A stretch of DNA of 64,000 nt from Cyanobacteria bacterium MAG CAR3_bin_5 (lineage in GTDB: Bacteria > Cyanobacteriota > Cyanobacteriia > PCC-6307 > Cyanobiaceae): positions 1-64,000 of the forward strand of contig JAPOTR010000033.1 of NCBI GenBank assembly GCA_026709085.1. Reading direction: 5' to 3'. The position numbers and the translations under genes are program-made. A model generated the notes under the pieces. The model was not told the origin of the DNA. It did not search any database and saw only the letters and a list, made by a program, of their open reading frames with translations. Shown here piece by piece: positions 1 through 7,470 of the stretch (positions are counted from its first letter, which is position 1; every line of letters starts with the position of its first letter).

Positions 1-154
1 TTGCCTTCGTCCGCCTCACCGACCGCTGCGCTACAGGCAGCAGCCTCATGCCCCATTGCTACCCGCCATGACCACTATTGCCCATGTTTTTCTCTCTGCC
101 GTCCTCTGGCCACATTCATCTTCTGGTGACGAGTCCTGAGCTTAGGATGCCCCC

Positions 155-2299
155 TTGGCTCTCCCAATTGCTCCGCTGCCCTCCCCCTCTTCCGTGGCGC
201 ACCCCAGACTTTCCCAGCAGCATAAACTGGGCCGAACCACAACCGTAGGCTTGGCCCTGGGAGTTCTTGGGGCGGTGGGTCTGGGGGCAGCAATCGACAT
301 TGTAGATCCCCAGTTGCCAGATGTGCAAGAACTGGGCAGTTTTCATCGCCCCCAAACCATCACCTTGCTGGATCTGAATGAGAAGATCATTCAGCAGCAA
401 GGACCCATCACCCGGGACAAAATCCCCGCCGGGCAAGTGCCTGAACAACTCAAGCAGGCTTTTGTTGCCGCGGAGGATCGCCGATTTTACGAGCATGGGG
501 GCATTGACGGCTGGGGGGTGGCCCGGGCGTTGGTCAGCAACGTGCAACAACGGGGGATTCGGGAAGGGGCCAGCACCATCACCCAGCAGTTGGCCCGGAT
601 GGTGTTCCTGAGCCAGGAGCAAACCCTGGTTCGCAAGGTGAAAGAAGCGCTCCTGGCCCTCAAGCTGGAACGCCATCTCAGCAAGGAGAGAATTCTTGAG
701 CAATACGTCAATAACGTCTACCTGGGGTCCAATGCCTATGGGGCCGCGGATGCGGCCTGGGTGTATTTCTCCAAGCGCCCCGAACAACTAACCCTGCCGG
801 AGGTGGCCCTCATTGCCGGTCTTCCCCCGGCGCCCTCCGTCTATTCCCCTCTCGTCAATCCCGATCTGGCGCAGCGACAACGGCGTTCCGTCCTCCAGAA
901 CATGCGGGAAGCGGGATTTATCACCAGAGAGGAAGAGCGCCAGGCCAATGCCACGCCCCTCAACCTGGCGCCGGCAGAACCCAAGTACTTTGCCAGTGCA
1001 GCGCCCTACTTCACGGAATGGATCGAGCGGAAACTGCCCAGGATCCTCAGCCTGGATCAGATTGAGCGGGGTGGTCTTACCATTCGCACCACCCTCAATC
1101 TGGATTGGCAACGCCATGCCCAGCAGGTGATGAAAGACCATCGCCCAGGCGAGGAGATTCAAGGAGCCATGGTGGCCATGGATCCCACCACCAGCCAGGT
1201 GCGGGTCATGGTGGGTGGGCAAAGCTTTTATGGCAGTCAGTTCAACCGCGCCACCCAGGCGCTGCGCTCCCCTGGCTCCACCTTCAAGTTATTTGTGTAC
1301 ACCGCTGCTCTGCGGGAGGGACTGAACCCCAGCACGGTGTTCATTGATCAGCCCACATGCTTTGGCGAGTACTGCCCCAGAAACTTTGGCAACAAATATT
1401 TTGGTCCCATCACCATGAGGACCGCACTCAGCCGCTCGGTCAACACCGTCGCCGTACAGGCCATGGCCCGCATCGGCGCTGATCCGGTCATTGAAACCGC
1501 TCAGGCCCTGGGATTGCAAGGGGAGTTGGGACGCTACTGGCCCCTGGCGCTGGGCGCCTATGAGCAGACGCTCATGGACATGACCACAGCCTATGCCGCC
1601 GTGAACAATCGGGGCGTCTATCTTGCCCCCACCCCTTTTCTGACCATTGCCGGGCCGGATGGGGAGGAGCTATGGAACAGCGAGCGGGACGGACGATCCG
1701 GTCGACGGGTTCTGAACGCCCAGGTGGCCGACACCATGGTGTGGATGCTTCAGGGGGTGGTGAAATCCGGCACAGGCGTTGCTGCCCAGCTTCCGGACCA
1801 ACGTCCTGTGGCGGGCAAGACGGGCACATCCCAAAGGAACCGTGATCTTTGGTTCATTGGTTCGATTCCCCAGTTGACAACAGGCGTCTGGTATGGCTAC
1901 GACGATGAGCGGGATACCAAACAGGTGAGCGGAGAAGCCGCCTGGACCTGGAAACAGTTCATGCTGCCCATTGTGGCCACACTTCCCCAGCAGGACTTCC
2001 CGCCTCTGCCGGAGTCCATGGGGCAAACCATGAGGCGCCAGGAGGCGCAAAATCTGAAAATTCTGCCCCAGGGTCACCAGGAGTCAACACCCTTCACCTT
2101 CCCCGCTTCTGGGGCGCCCCAACCACAGACAACCCCGGCGAGTCCCTATGGGGACAACGGCGGCGAGACCGGCGCCCAACGGCAGCCCCCGGTGGCCCGG
2201 CCCCCATCCCCACCCTCTCCACAGCCGCCGCCGTTACGGCCCCTTGATCCGGAGACCAACGAATTCGACCTGGGGGACATCCCACCGTTTCAAGGCTGA
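155..2299 (+). CDS. Class A penicillin-binding protein (bifunctional transglycosylase/transpeptidase)
   Basis: It polymerises and cross-links peptidoglycan at the outer face of the inner membrane. A short cytoplasmic tail is followed by one membrane segment at about residues 30-48. The GT51 glycosyltransferase domain follows, with its catalytic Glu in AAEDRRFYEH near residue 107 and GASTITQQLAR near 138-148. The transpeptidase domain has PGSTFK (active Ser about 375), SRSVN (about 426-430) and KTGTS (about 555). All catalytic motifs are present. The last ~85 residues are a Pro/Gln-rich tail. The start at 155 is TTG; an in-frame GTG lies at 194. It converges on rsmB with only 16 bp between the stops. 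Confidence 0.93.
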   Translation: MALPIAPLPSPSSVAHPRLSQQHKLGRTTTVGLALGVLGAVGLGAAIDIVDPQLPDVQELGSFHRPQTITLLDLNEKIIQQQGPITRDKIPAGQVPEQLKQAFVAAEDRRFYEHGGIDGWGVARALVSNVQQRGIREGASTITQQLARMVFLSQEQTLVRKVKEALLALKLERHLSKERILEQYVNNVYLGSNAYGAADAAWVYFSKRPEQLTLPEVALIAGLPPAPSVYSPLVNPDLAQRQRRSVLQNMREAGFITREEERQANATPLNLAPAEPKYFASAAPYFTEWIERKLPRILSLDQIERGGLTIRTTLNLDWQRHAQQVMKDHRPGEEIQGAMVAMDPTTSQVRVMVGGQSFYGSQFNRATQALRSPGSTFKLFVYTAALREGLNPSTVFIDQPTCFGEYCPRNFGNKYFGPITMRTALSRSVNTVAVQAMARIGADPVIETAQALGLQGELGRYWPLALGAYEQTLMDMTTAYAAVNNRGVYLAPTPFLTIAGPDGEELWNSERDGRSGRRVLNAQVADTMVWMLQGVVKSGTGVAAQLPDQRPVAGKTGTSQRNRDLWFIGSIPQLTTGVWYGYDDERDTKQVSGEAAWTWKQFMLPIVATLPQQDFPPLPESMGQTMRRQEAQNLKILPQGHQESTPFTFPASGAPQPQTTPASPYGDNGGETGAQRQPPVARPPSPPSPQPPPLRPLDPETNEFDLGDIPPFQG

Positions 2300-2315
2300 A
2301 CGGCAAAGCCGAGCC

Positions 2316-3692
2316 TCACATCCGAATGGCGGTCACCGGCTCAAGGGCTACGGCAAAAAATCCGTCACAGCCATGGCGCTGGGGCCAGAGTTGGAGTTGG
2401 GTGCTGTGGCCACAAAGCCGCTGCAACGGCTCCGGCAACGGGCATTGGCGCCAATGGGGATGCCGGTTGAGCAAGGCGTCAATTTGGGCCTGGTTCTCCC
2501 CGGGGTGAACCGTGCAGGTGGCATAGACGAGCCGTCCGCCGGGGCGAACCAGTTGAACCGCCTCGTTGAGGAGTTGCCGCTGCAGCGCCTGCAACTCCTC
2601 AATGGCCGCCGGGTTCAGGCGCCAGCGGGCGCAGGCATGGCGGGCCAACGTGCCCAGACCTGAACAGGGGGCATCCAGGAGAACACGGTCGGCACAGCCA
2701 TGGAGACGGGGCAGGGTGCGGGCATCGGCACACCGGGTCCGGATGGATTGCAAGCCCAGGCGCCGGGCGTTGCCTTGCAGGCGCCGAAGCCGCGCTGCAG
2801 AGCGATCAACGGCAATGATCCGGCCCCGGTCCTTCATCAACTCGGCCACATGGGTTGTCTTGCCGCCGGGGGCTGCACACATGTCCACCACCGTATGGCC
2901 GGGTTGGGGCTGAAGCAGGGGCGCCACCAGTTGGGCGGCCCGATCCTGCACGGACCAATGCCCTGTACTGTAGCCAGGCTGTCGGGCCATGGCCCCCACC
3001 CCCCGGGGAAGCTGTAGACCTTGCGGCGCCATGGCAATGGGCAGCAGAGGCTGGTCCACCGCTCCCCAGGCAGCCTGCACCTGGGCCACCGTGGCCCGTA
3101 GCCGATTGACCCGCAGATCCAGGTGGGGCGGCCGGTTGATCAGGGTCGCAAACGCCCCGGCTTCCTTCTCCGGCAGCCATTGCAGCAACAGGGCCGCCAG
3201 CCAGTCCGGCAGGGAATGCCGGGCTGCAAAACTGGCGGTGGGCGGTTGAGGCAGGGGCGGCTCCTCCTGCCGCTGGCGGCAACGCACAACAGCCCGCAAG
3301 AGACCGTTGACCACGGTGGTCAGACGTCCCAGTCCGTGGGCCCTGGCCAGTTCAACACTGCTGCTGACGGCCACCGCCTCGGGGATGTTGTGGGCAAAGA
3401 GAAGTTGATACAACCCCAGATGGAGCAACCAGCGCAGCGTCGGCGGTTGCTGCTGAGCGGGCCTGGCGCCGCAATGGTCCAGCCAGCGATCCAGCAGGCG
3501 CCGCTGGCGAATGCTGCCATAGGTCAATTCCATGACCAGGGCCCGGTCAGCCGTGCCAAGCTGGTGGCCGTGCCGCCGGAACTCCCGCGCCAAGGCCACA
3601 TCGGCAAAGGCGCCGGCCGCCACACTCTGGAGGACCTTCCAGGCCACCCAACGGGGAAGGGACACCCCCGGGGAGGATCCGAGCCTAGTCAC
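2316..3692 (-). CDS. rsmB: 16S rRNA (cytosine-967-C5)-methyltransferase RsmB
   Basis: It methylates C967 of 16S rRNA using S-adenosylmethionine. An N-terminal NusB-like RNA-binding domain (about residues 10-140) precedes the Rossmann methyltransferase domain. The SAM loop CAAPGGKT is at 272-279, the general-acid Cys in DAPCSG at 343 and the nucleophile Cys in ATCT at 393, so both catalytic cysteines are present. Its length (458 aa) is normal for the family. The start overlaps the end of the upstream alkyltransferase-like gene by 8 bp, so the two are probably co-transcribed. Confidence 0.95.
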   Translation of the reverse strand: MTRLGSSPGVSLPRWVAWKVLQSVAAGAFADVALAREFRRHGHQLGTADRALVMELTYGSIRQRRLLDRWLDHCGARPAQQQPPTLRWLLHLGLYQLLFAHNIPEAVAVSSSVELARAHGLGRLTTVVNGLLRAVVRCRQRQEEPPLPQPPTASFAARHSLPDWLAALLLQWLPEKEAGAFATLINRPPHLDLRVNRLRATVAQVQAAWGAVDQPLLPIAMAPQGLQLPRGVGAMARQPGYSTGHWSVQDRAAQLVAPLLQPQPGHTVVDMCAAPGGKTTHVAELMKDRGRIIAVDRSAARLRRLQGNARRLGLQSIRTRCADARTLPRLHGCADRVLLDAPCSGLGTLARHACARWRLNPAAIEELQALQRQLLNEAVQLVRPGGRLVYATCTVHPGENQAQIDALLNRHPHWRQCPLPEPLQRLCGHSTQLQLWPQRHGCDGFFAVALEPVTAIRM

Positions 3693-4056
3693 CCGTCAGA
3701 TCCTGGAGGACTTGGAGAGGGTCAGGCGTCCACAGGTAGGCCCGCAGGGGCAAACGACCGGACCGGTCCACCGGAACGCCCTCCTCCAGCAGCAACTCCC
3801 GCTGGATCCAGTCGGAGCCGTTGCGACCGGTGCTCATGGAGATGGCGCCAGTGGCATTGACCACCCGGTGCCAGGGGATGGTTGTGTCGGCGGGATCCTG
3901 ACGGCGCAACACCCAACCCACCTGTCGGGCGGCGCCAAAGTAGCCCGCCAGTTCCGCCACACGGCCATAGGTGGTGACAGTCCCCCTGGGGATCATGGCC
4001 GTCACCTGCAGGATGAGCTGTTGGGCAGTGGGCGGCATGGTGGGCGGCCAATGCAT
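3685..4056 (-). CDS. Alkyltransferase-like (ATL) DNA-damage recognition protein, MGMT fold
   Basis: This 123-aa protein is the DNA-binding C-terminal domain of the Ogt/MGMT family, with the helix-turn-helix stretch PRGTVTTYGRVAELAG near residue 23. The active-site motif of true alkyltransferases, PCHRV, reads PWHRV here, so the alkyl-accepting cysteine is replaced by tryptophan. That is the diagnostic feature of ATL proteins, which bind O6-alkylguanine and hand it to nucleotide excision repair rather than repairing it themselves. It is the upstream gene of an 8-bp overlapping pair with rsmB and is divergent from queA. Confidence 0.9.
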   Translation of the reverse strand: MHWPPTMPPTAQQLILQVTAMIPRGTVTTYGRVAELAGYFGAARQVGWVLRRQDPADTTIPWHRVVNATGAISMSTGRNGSDWIQRELLLEEGVPVDRSGRLPLRAYLWTPDPLQVLQDLTGD

Positions 4057-4103
4057 CAGGCTAAGGCTTCCCGGCAGGATTGGACCACTGGGCCCGCAGG
4101 AGG

Positions 4104-5183
4104 ATGAACCAGGACAACTACCTGTCCAGCTACGACTACACCCTTCCGGAGGAGGCTATCGCCCAGACGCCGGCGGAGCCGCGCCACAGTGCGCGACTGC
4201 TCTGCGTGGAACCCGGCGCCGGCTGGCGGGATGCCGCCATGGCCCAGTGGCCTGCCCTGCTGCGGCCCGGCGACCTGCTGATCCTGAACGATACCCGTGT
4301 TCTGAAGGCCCGCCTGAAGGCCCGCCGGGCCAGTGGCGGCCTGGTAGAACTCCTGGTGCTGGAGCCCCACCACGGCAACACGTGGCTGGGCTTGGTGAAA
4401 CCCGGTCAGCGGGTTCGCCCCGGAGAGTGGCTGCAGATCCAGGCTCCCCCAGGACAGCCGTCCGCGGCGGTGGAGGTTCTGGATCGGCACGGTGGCGGTG
4501 GCCCCCGTCTCCTGCGCTTTGCCAACCCGGAACCGGAGGCCATGGAGGAATTCCTGAACATCTATGGAGAGCTTCCCTTGCCGCCCTACATTCAGGCCGG
4601 CTGCCAGGACGAGCAGCGCTACCAGACCACCTATGCTTGCCGCCCCGGCGCCGTGGCGGCCCCCACGGCGGGTCTGCATTTGAGCAGGGAGTTGCGGCGG
4701 CAGTTGGCGGCAGCCGGTGTGGACAGTGCCGCCATCACCCTCCATGTGGGCCTAGGCACCTTCCAGCCTCTGCGGACGGAAGACCTCAGCCGGGTGCAAC
4801 TCCACAGCGAACGAGTGGAGATCAGCCCCGCCACGGTGGGGGCTGTGCAGCGGACCCGGGCCCGGGGGGGGAGGGTTCTGGCGGTGGGCACCACCAGTTG
4901 CCGGGCGCTGGAGGGGGTTGCCGCTCTCCATGGAGGCCAACTCCAGCCCTATCGCGGCGCCGTGGACCTGTGCATCCGCCCCGGCTTCCGCTTCCGGGTG
5001 ATGGATGGTCTGTTGACCAACTTCCACCTGCCCCGCTCCAGCCTCTTGCTGCTGGTGAGCGCTCTCATTGGCCGCAAACGGCTGCTGACGCTGTACCAGG
5101 AGGCCCTGGCCCATGGGTATCGCTTCTATTCCTTCGGGGACGCCATGTGGATCCCCCCTGAGGCTGTGCTCGGCAGCCCATAG
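4104..5183 (+). CDS. queA: S-adenosylmethionine:tRNA ribosyltransferase-isomerase QueA
   Basis: It transfers the ribosyl part of SAM to 7-aminomethyl-7-deazaguanine in tRNA to make epoxyqueuosine. Family hallmarks are an N-terminal YDYTLPEEAIAQ, then ILNDTRVLKARL, GELPLPPYI, YACRPGAVAAPTAGLH and HVGLGTFQPLR. It is full length at about 359 aa. I placed the start at the ATG at 4104, which fits the family N-terminus. AGGAGG abuts this ATG, which is too close to be an ideal ribosome-binding site, and an in-frame TTG lies at 4080. It is divergent from the ATL gene. Confidence 0.95.
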   Translation: MNQDNYLSSYDYTLPEEAIAQTPAEPRHSARLLCVEPGAGWRDAAMAQWPALLRPGDLLILNDTRVLKARLKARRASGGLVELLVLEPHHGNTWLGLVKPGQRVRPGEWLQIQAPPGQPSAAVEVLDRHGGGGPRLLRFANPEPEAMEEFLNIYGELPLPPYIQAGCQDEQRYQTTYACRPGAVAAPTAGLHLSRELRRQLAAAGVDSAAITLHVGLGTFQPLRTEDLSRVQLHSERVEISPATVGAVQRTRARGGRVLAVGTTSCRALEGVAALHGGQLQPYRGAVDLCIRPGFRFRVMDGLLTNFHLPRSSLLLLVSALIGRKRLLTLYQEALAHGYRFYSFGDAMWIPPEAVLGSP

Positions 5184-5213
5184 TGCATCTTCCCGTCATT
5201 CCCGCCTCGGCGG

Positions 5214-5828
5214 TCAATCCGTGAAGTTCACTGTGTAATCTTTAGCATCTCCAACATTCACTTGGTTAAAGGGAAGGAGTTCGTATCCCAAGTCAGTACA
5301 AGCGTTCTCTAAATTTGTTTCAGCATCTACAGATGCAGTTTCAATGCCCCAGGGTTTGAGATCAAGAATCTGCACAAGTTTATTGTTATCGATTTTGTAT
5401 TCGATATGGAAATGGCCATATCTTCGCCCGCACACTTGATAATCTCCTGAATAGTTGTATAAATCGTCTTGAGAATAAGCATAGTAGTAATAATGTGTCT
5501 GGTCCAGGTCATAGTCGATTACTGCAAAGCATTCATGCTGTGGGATCTCCCAGTGACTTCTGATAGTCCATCTGGGCTGCACGATAATGGTCAAGTCAGG
5601 GGAACCATCCTTACTGGATCTTATGTATGATGTGCCAAAGTTATAATATGCGAGAGCCAAATTAAGGGTAGATGCGCCATTGGTGCGGTTGCAGAATTTC
5701 AGACCTGCAAAGACTGTCTCTGGGGCCATGAAGGCCAGGGCGGAGGCGAGAAGAACGGCACCCCACAGGAACCTGCTGATCGCCCCATGTCTTGACACGA
5801 TACCTGATTGTGTGTACAGCTTCTTCAT
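5214..5828 (-). CDS. Secreted DUF1036-family protein
   Basis: A 204-aa protein of unknown function with a basic start and a hydrophobic signal segment ending around AETVFA (about residue 41). The mature part opens LKFCNRTNG and continues through PQHECFAVI, THYYYYAYS and KPWGIET. The CN-T opening, the Cys in the middle and the YYYYAY stretch are what I associate with the DUF1036 family, predicted periplasmic or surface proteins. Its start overlaps the stop of the Slam-like barrel gene by 4 bp (ATGA), so it is translationally coupled to that export locus. A short spacer separates it from queA, which ends just beyond. Confidence 0.7.
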   Translation of the reverse strand: MKKLYTQSGIVSRHGAISRFLWGAVLLASALAFMAPETVFAGLKFCNRTNGASTLNLALAYYNFGTSYIRSSKDGSPDLTIIVQPRWTIRSHWEIPQHECFAVIDYDLDQTHYYYYAYSQDDLYNYSGDYQVCGRRYGHFHIEYKIDNNKLVQILDLKPWGIETASVDAETNLENACTDLGYELLPFNQVNVGDAKDYTVNFTD

Positions 5829-6571
5829 AACTGCCTGATGAACTGCAGCTCCATACGTGTCCGACGGTAATCGTGTAACTGGGCGTTGGATCCGCGAATC
5901 TCCCTGGTGAGCACCAGCTTGGGACTGAAGCCTTGCACGGTAAAGCCACGATTAAACACGGAGATACCGAGAATCCCGGTCTGGTCTCTGCGGGACTGTC
6001 CTGGAGACGTGAATGGATACCAGTCCCCCTCATACTCTGTCCAGAGGGATTCTCCATTGACGCCCATGGTGAAGCCCCGCGGCAGATCCGCAGACACATC
6101 CAGACCCAACGACTGGCCAGTATTCCGGTGGCGTTCCTGTTCCGTCCGTTCCTGGGTTATCCCCACGCTGGCTTCCAGGCGCACCGTGGGCGTTGCTTGC
6201 CAGAGAGTACGCAGCGAGACGTTGGTGCGTGGGCCGTCCAGGTGAACGTCCTCGTCATGACTCCGCTGATGGTAGGATACCTCTGTGCGCACCAGAAGGG
6301 AGCTTCTCAAGCGATGGCTCGCCTCAATACGGAGCCCCGACGCGCGCCATTGCCCATCGCCGCCCAGCCACTGGCGGCGGGCGCTGCTCAGCAGACTAAC
6401 CTCCGTTCCATTGCCGAGAAACCAGCGCGGCCCTGCATGGGCGGAAAGGAAAGTCTGGTCAAAATCCTGACCCTCGTATTCTCTCAGTGAGAGATGACCA
6501 CCTGCGCGAAGGCGGACATTTTCGCTCAGTGGATGCTCATATTCACCCCCCCCCACAAAGCAACTCCCCAC
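5825..6571 (-). CDS. Slam-like protein, C-terminal outer-membrane beta-barrel half (out of frame with N-terminal half)
   Basis: This is the C-terminal half of a surface lipoprotein assembly modifier (Slam, formerly DUF560), the outer-membrane translocon of type XI secretion. The sequence consists of alternating amphipathic strands: GGEYEHPLSENVRLRAGG, LSAHAGPRWFLGNGTEVS, LRIEASHRLRSSLLVRTEVSY and a closing strand ending LQFIRQL with the barrel-typical short C-terminus. No start codon of its own is convincing. Reading from the upstream half continues into this frame only if the nine-G run at 6546-6554 gains one base or loses two. The next gene overlaps its stop by 4 bp. It could be a contingency gene, a pseudogene or a sequencing error. 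Confidence 0.75.
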   Translation of the reverse strand: MGSCFVGGGEYEHPLSENVRLRAGGHLSLREYEGQDFDQTFLSAHAGPRWFLGNGTEVSLLSSARRQWLGGDGQWRASGLRIEASHRLRSSLLVRTEVSYHQRSHDEDVHLDGPRTNVSLRTLWQATPTVRLEASVGITQERTEQERHRNTGQSLGLDVSADLPRGFTMGVNGESLWTEYEGDWYPFTSPGQSRRDQTGILGISVFNRGFTVQGFSPKLVLTREIRGSNAQLHDYRRTRMELQFIRQL

Positions 6572-7158
6572 CCGGATTGTGACCCTGCGTCCACTTCAAA
6601 AGGCAGACCCCAGATATTAATTGTCCTGGTATCAGAGGACGCGTTGATATTGCTATCGGGAACCATAGCCGCGCCGAAATAGCCGTTCCAACGGCGCCGC
6701 TCTCTGATGACTGCAAGAAACCTCCTGATGTTGCCAGCCACCGCCGGATGGGGATTCCCCGCCAGCACCCGCTTGAAATGCTTCTGCGATAACCCGTCAT
6801 CCCCCTTGACGTAGAACGCCCGTGCAAGTTCAAGCCGCACCCGCACCAGTTCGGGCCGATCCACCAGGATCTTGTGGAACGAGGCAATTGCCTCACCCAG
6901 ATATCCCTTGCGTTGCAACTCTGGCGTCCCAGGGATCTGGGCTGCTCCCAGTGCCGCCAGACCCACCAGAAACAGAGCATCCACTTGATCCGGATGATCC
7001 GAAGAAGCGAGTGGACGCAGGATAGACAGGGCCTCGGTAAAACGACCTTCCTGGATTAAAGTTCCCCCATAGTTGACATGAGGATCAACGGACAGATGCG
7101 ACTGGACCTCCTGGGCATCCACTGGGGCAGCGAGGAGCAGGACAAGACAGGCAAGCAT
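6526..7158 (-). CDS. Slam-like protein, N-terminal TPR half, ending at a poly-G frameshift
   Basis: This is the periplasmic N-terminal half of the Slam-like translocon. A signal-like segment (MLACLVLLLAAPVDAQ) is followed by helical TPR repeats around GGTLIQEGRFTEALSILRPLA and ARAFYVKGDDGLSQKHFKRVLA, then the start of the barrel at WNGYFGAAMVPDSNINAS, a region well conserved in Slam proteins. The frame runs into a stop right after the G tract. I place the start at the ATG at 7158 because the frame further upstream is shared with a transposase scrap; a TTG at 7182 would give a better signal-peptide n-region. It lies downstream of the lipoprotein gene it would be expected to serve. Confidence 0.75.
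   Translation of the reverse strand: MLACLVLLLAAPVDAQEVQSHLSVDPHVNYGGTLIQEGRFTEALSILRPLASSDHPDQVDALFLVGLAALGAAQIPGTPELQRKGYLGEAIASFHKILVDRPELVRVRLELARAFYVKGDDGLSQKHFKRVLAGNPHPAVAGNIRRFLAVIRERRRWNGYFGAAMVPDSNINASSDTRTINIWGLPFEVDAGSQSGWGVALWGGVNMSIH
6546..6554 (-). repeat. Poly-G tract (9 nt, coding strand) at the Slam-like frameshift
   Basis: The coding strand reads nine consecutive G between TTTGT and TGAATATG. With nine, translation ends WGGVNMSIH-stop. With ten (or seven) it reads WGGGEYEHPLSEN (or one Gly fewer) and joins the barrel half. A homopolymer exactly at the frame break is the pattern of slipped-strand phase variation, and also a common place for sequencing errors. Confidence 0.85.
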
Positions 7159-7216
7159 ACAAGCGACCTTGAATTGCGCCAAGCTCAGGACGCGAACCAG
7201 AAGATGAAGGTGGCTG

Positions 7217-7467
7217 CCGGAAGACAAGAGAGTGGAAGATAAGTGGACAGCAGCGATCATAGCGTGTTGCAATGGGGCGCCAGTCCCTGAGCTTGGCGAA
7301 CAGATTCTCAACCGTATGGCGCATTTGTAGAGATTCCTGCTGTACTGAACGGGCCGATTACGACTCCGCCTGGGCAGCATCCAGAGTTGTGCTTGATCCG
7401 CCAGCATGGCACGGACTTTCCGCTCGGTAGTCAGGCCGAGCGGCAGGCTCCGTTTCGTCGTTGACGG
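7217..7467 (-). mobile_element. IS5-family transposase remnant (C-terminal part, frameshifted)
   Basis: Two frames together give the C-terminal end of an IS5-type DDE transposase. The first reads MLPRRSRNRPVQYSRNLYK and then shifts near 7324 to MRHTVENLFAKLRDWR followed by PIATRYDRC. The family normally has a basic PRR stretch, then Y-K, then RH-x-I/VEN with the catalytic Glu, then DWRR-ATRYDRC. No 5' part, terminal inverted repeats or target duplications are visible, so this is a decayed scrap lying between the lipoprotein and Slam-like genes. It may have displaced the native start region of the Slam-like gene. Confidence 0.8.
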
Positions 7468-7470
7468 TTC

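Noticed and set aside
1-154. A frame from position 3 to 71 ending AFVRLTDRCATGSS...YPP could be the 3' end of an upstream gene
   Set aside because: Only 22 codons are visible and no family can be recognised, so it is not listed as a gene.
3971-5161. 396-codon frame overlapping queA
   Set aside because: Shadow of queA; Gly/Pro/Arg-rich with no motif.
7085-7407. Extending the Slam-like gene up to the ATG at 7407
   Set aside because: Residues 1-50 of that frame are the transposase remnant, so the start must lie downstream.
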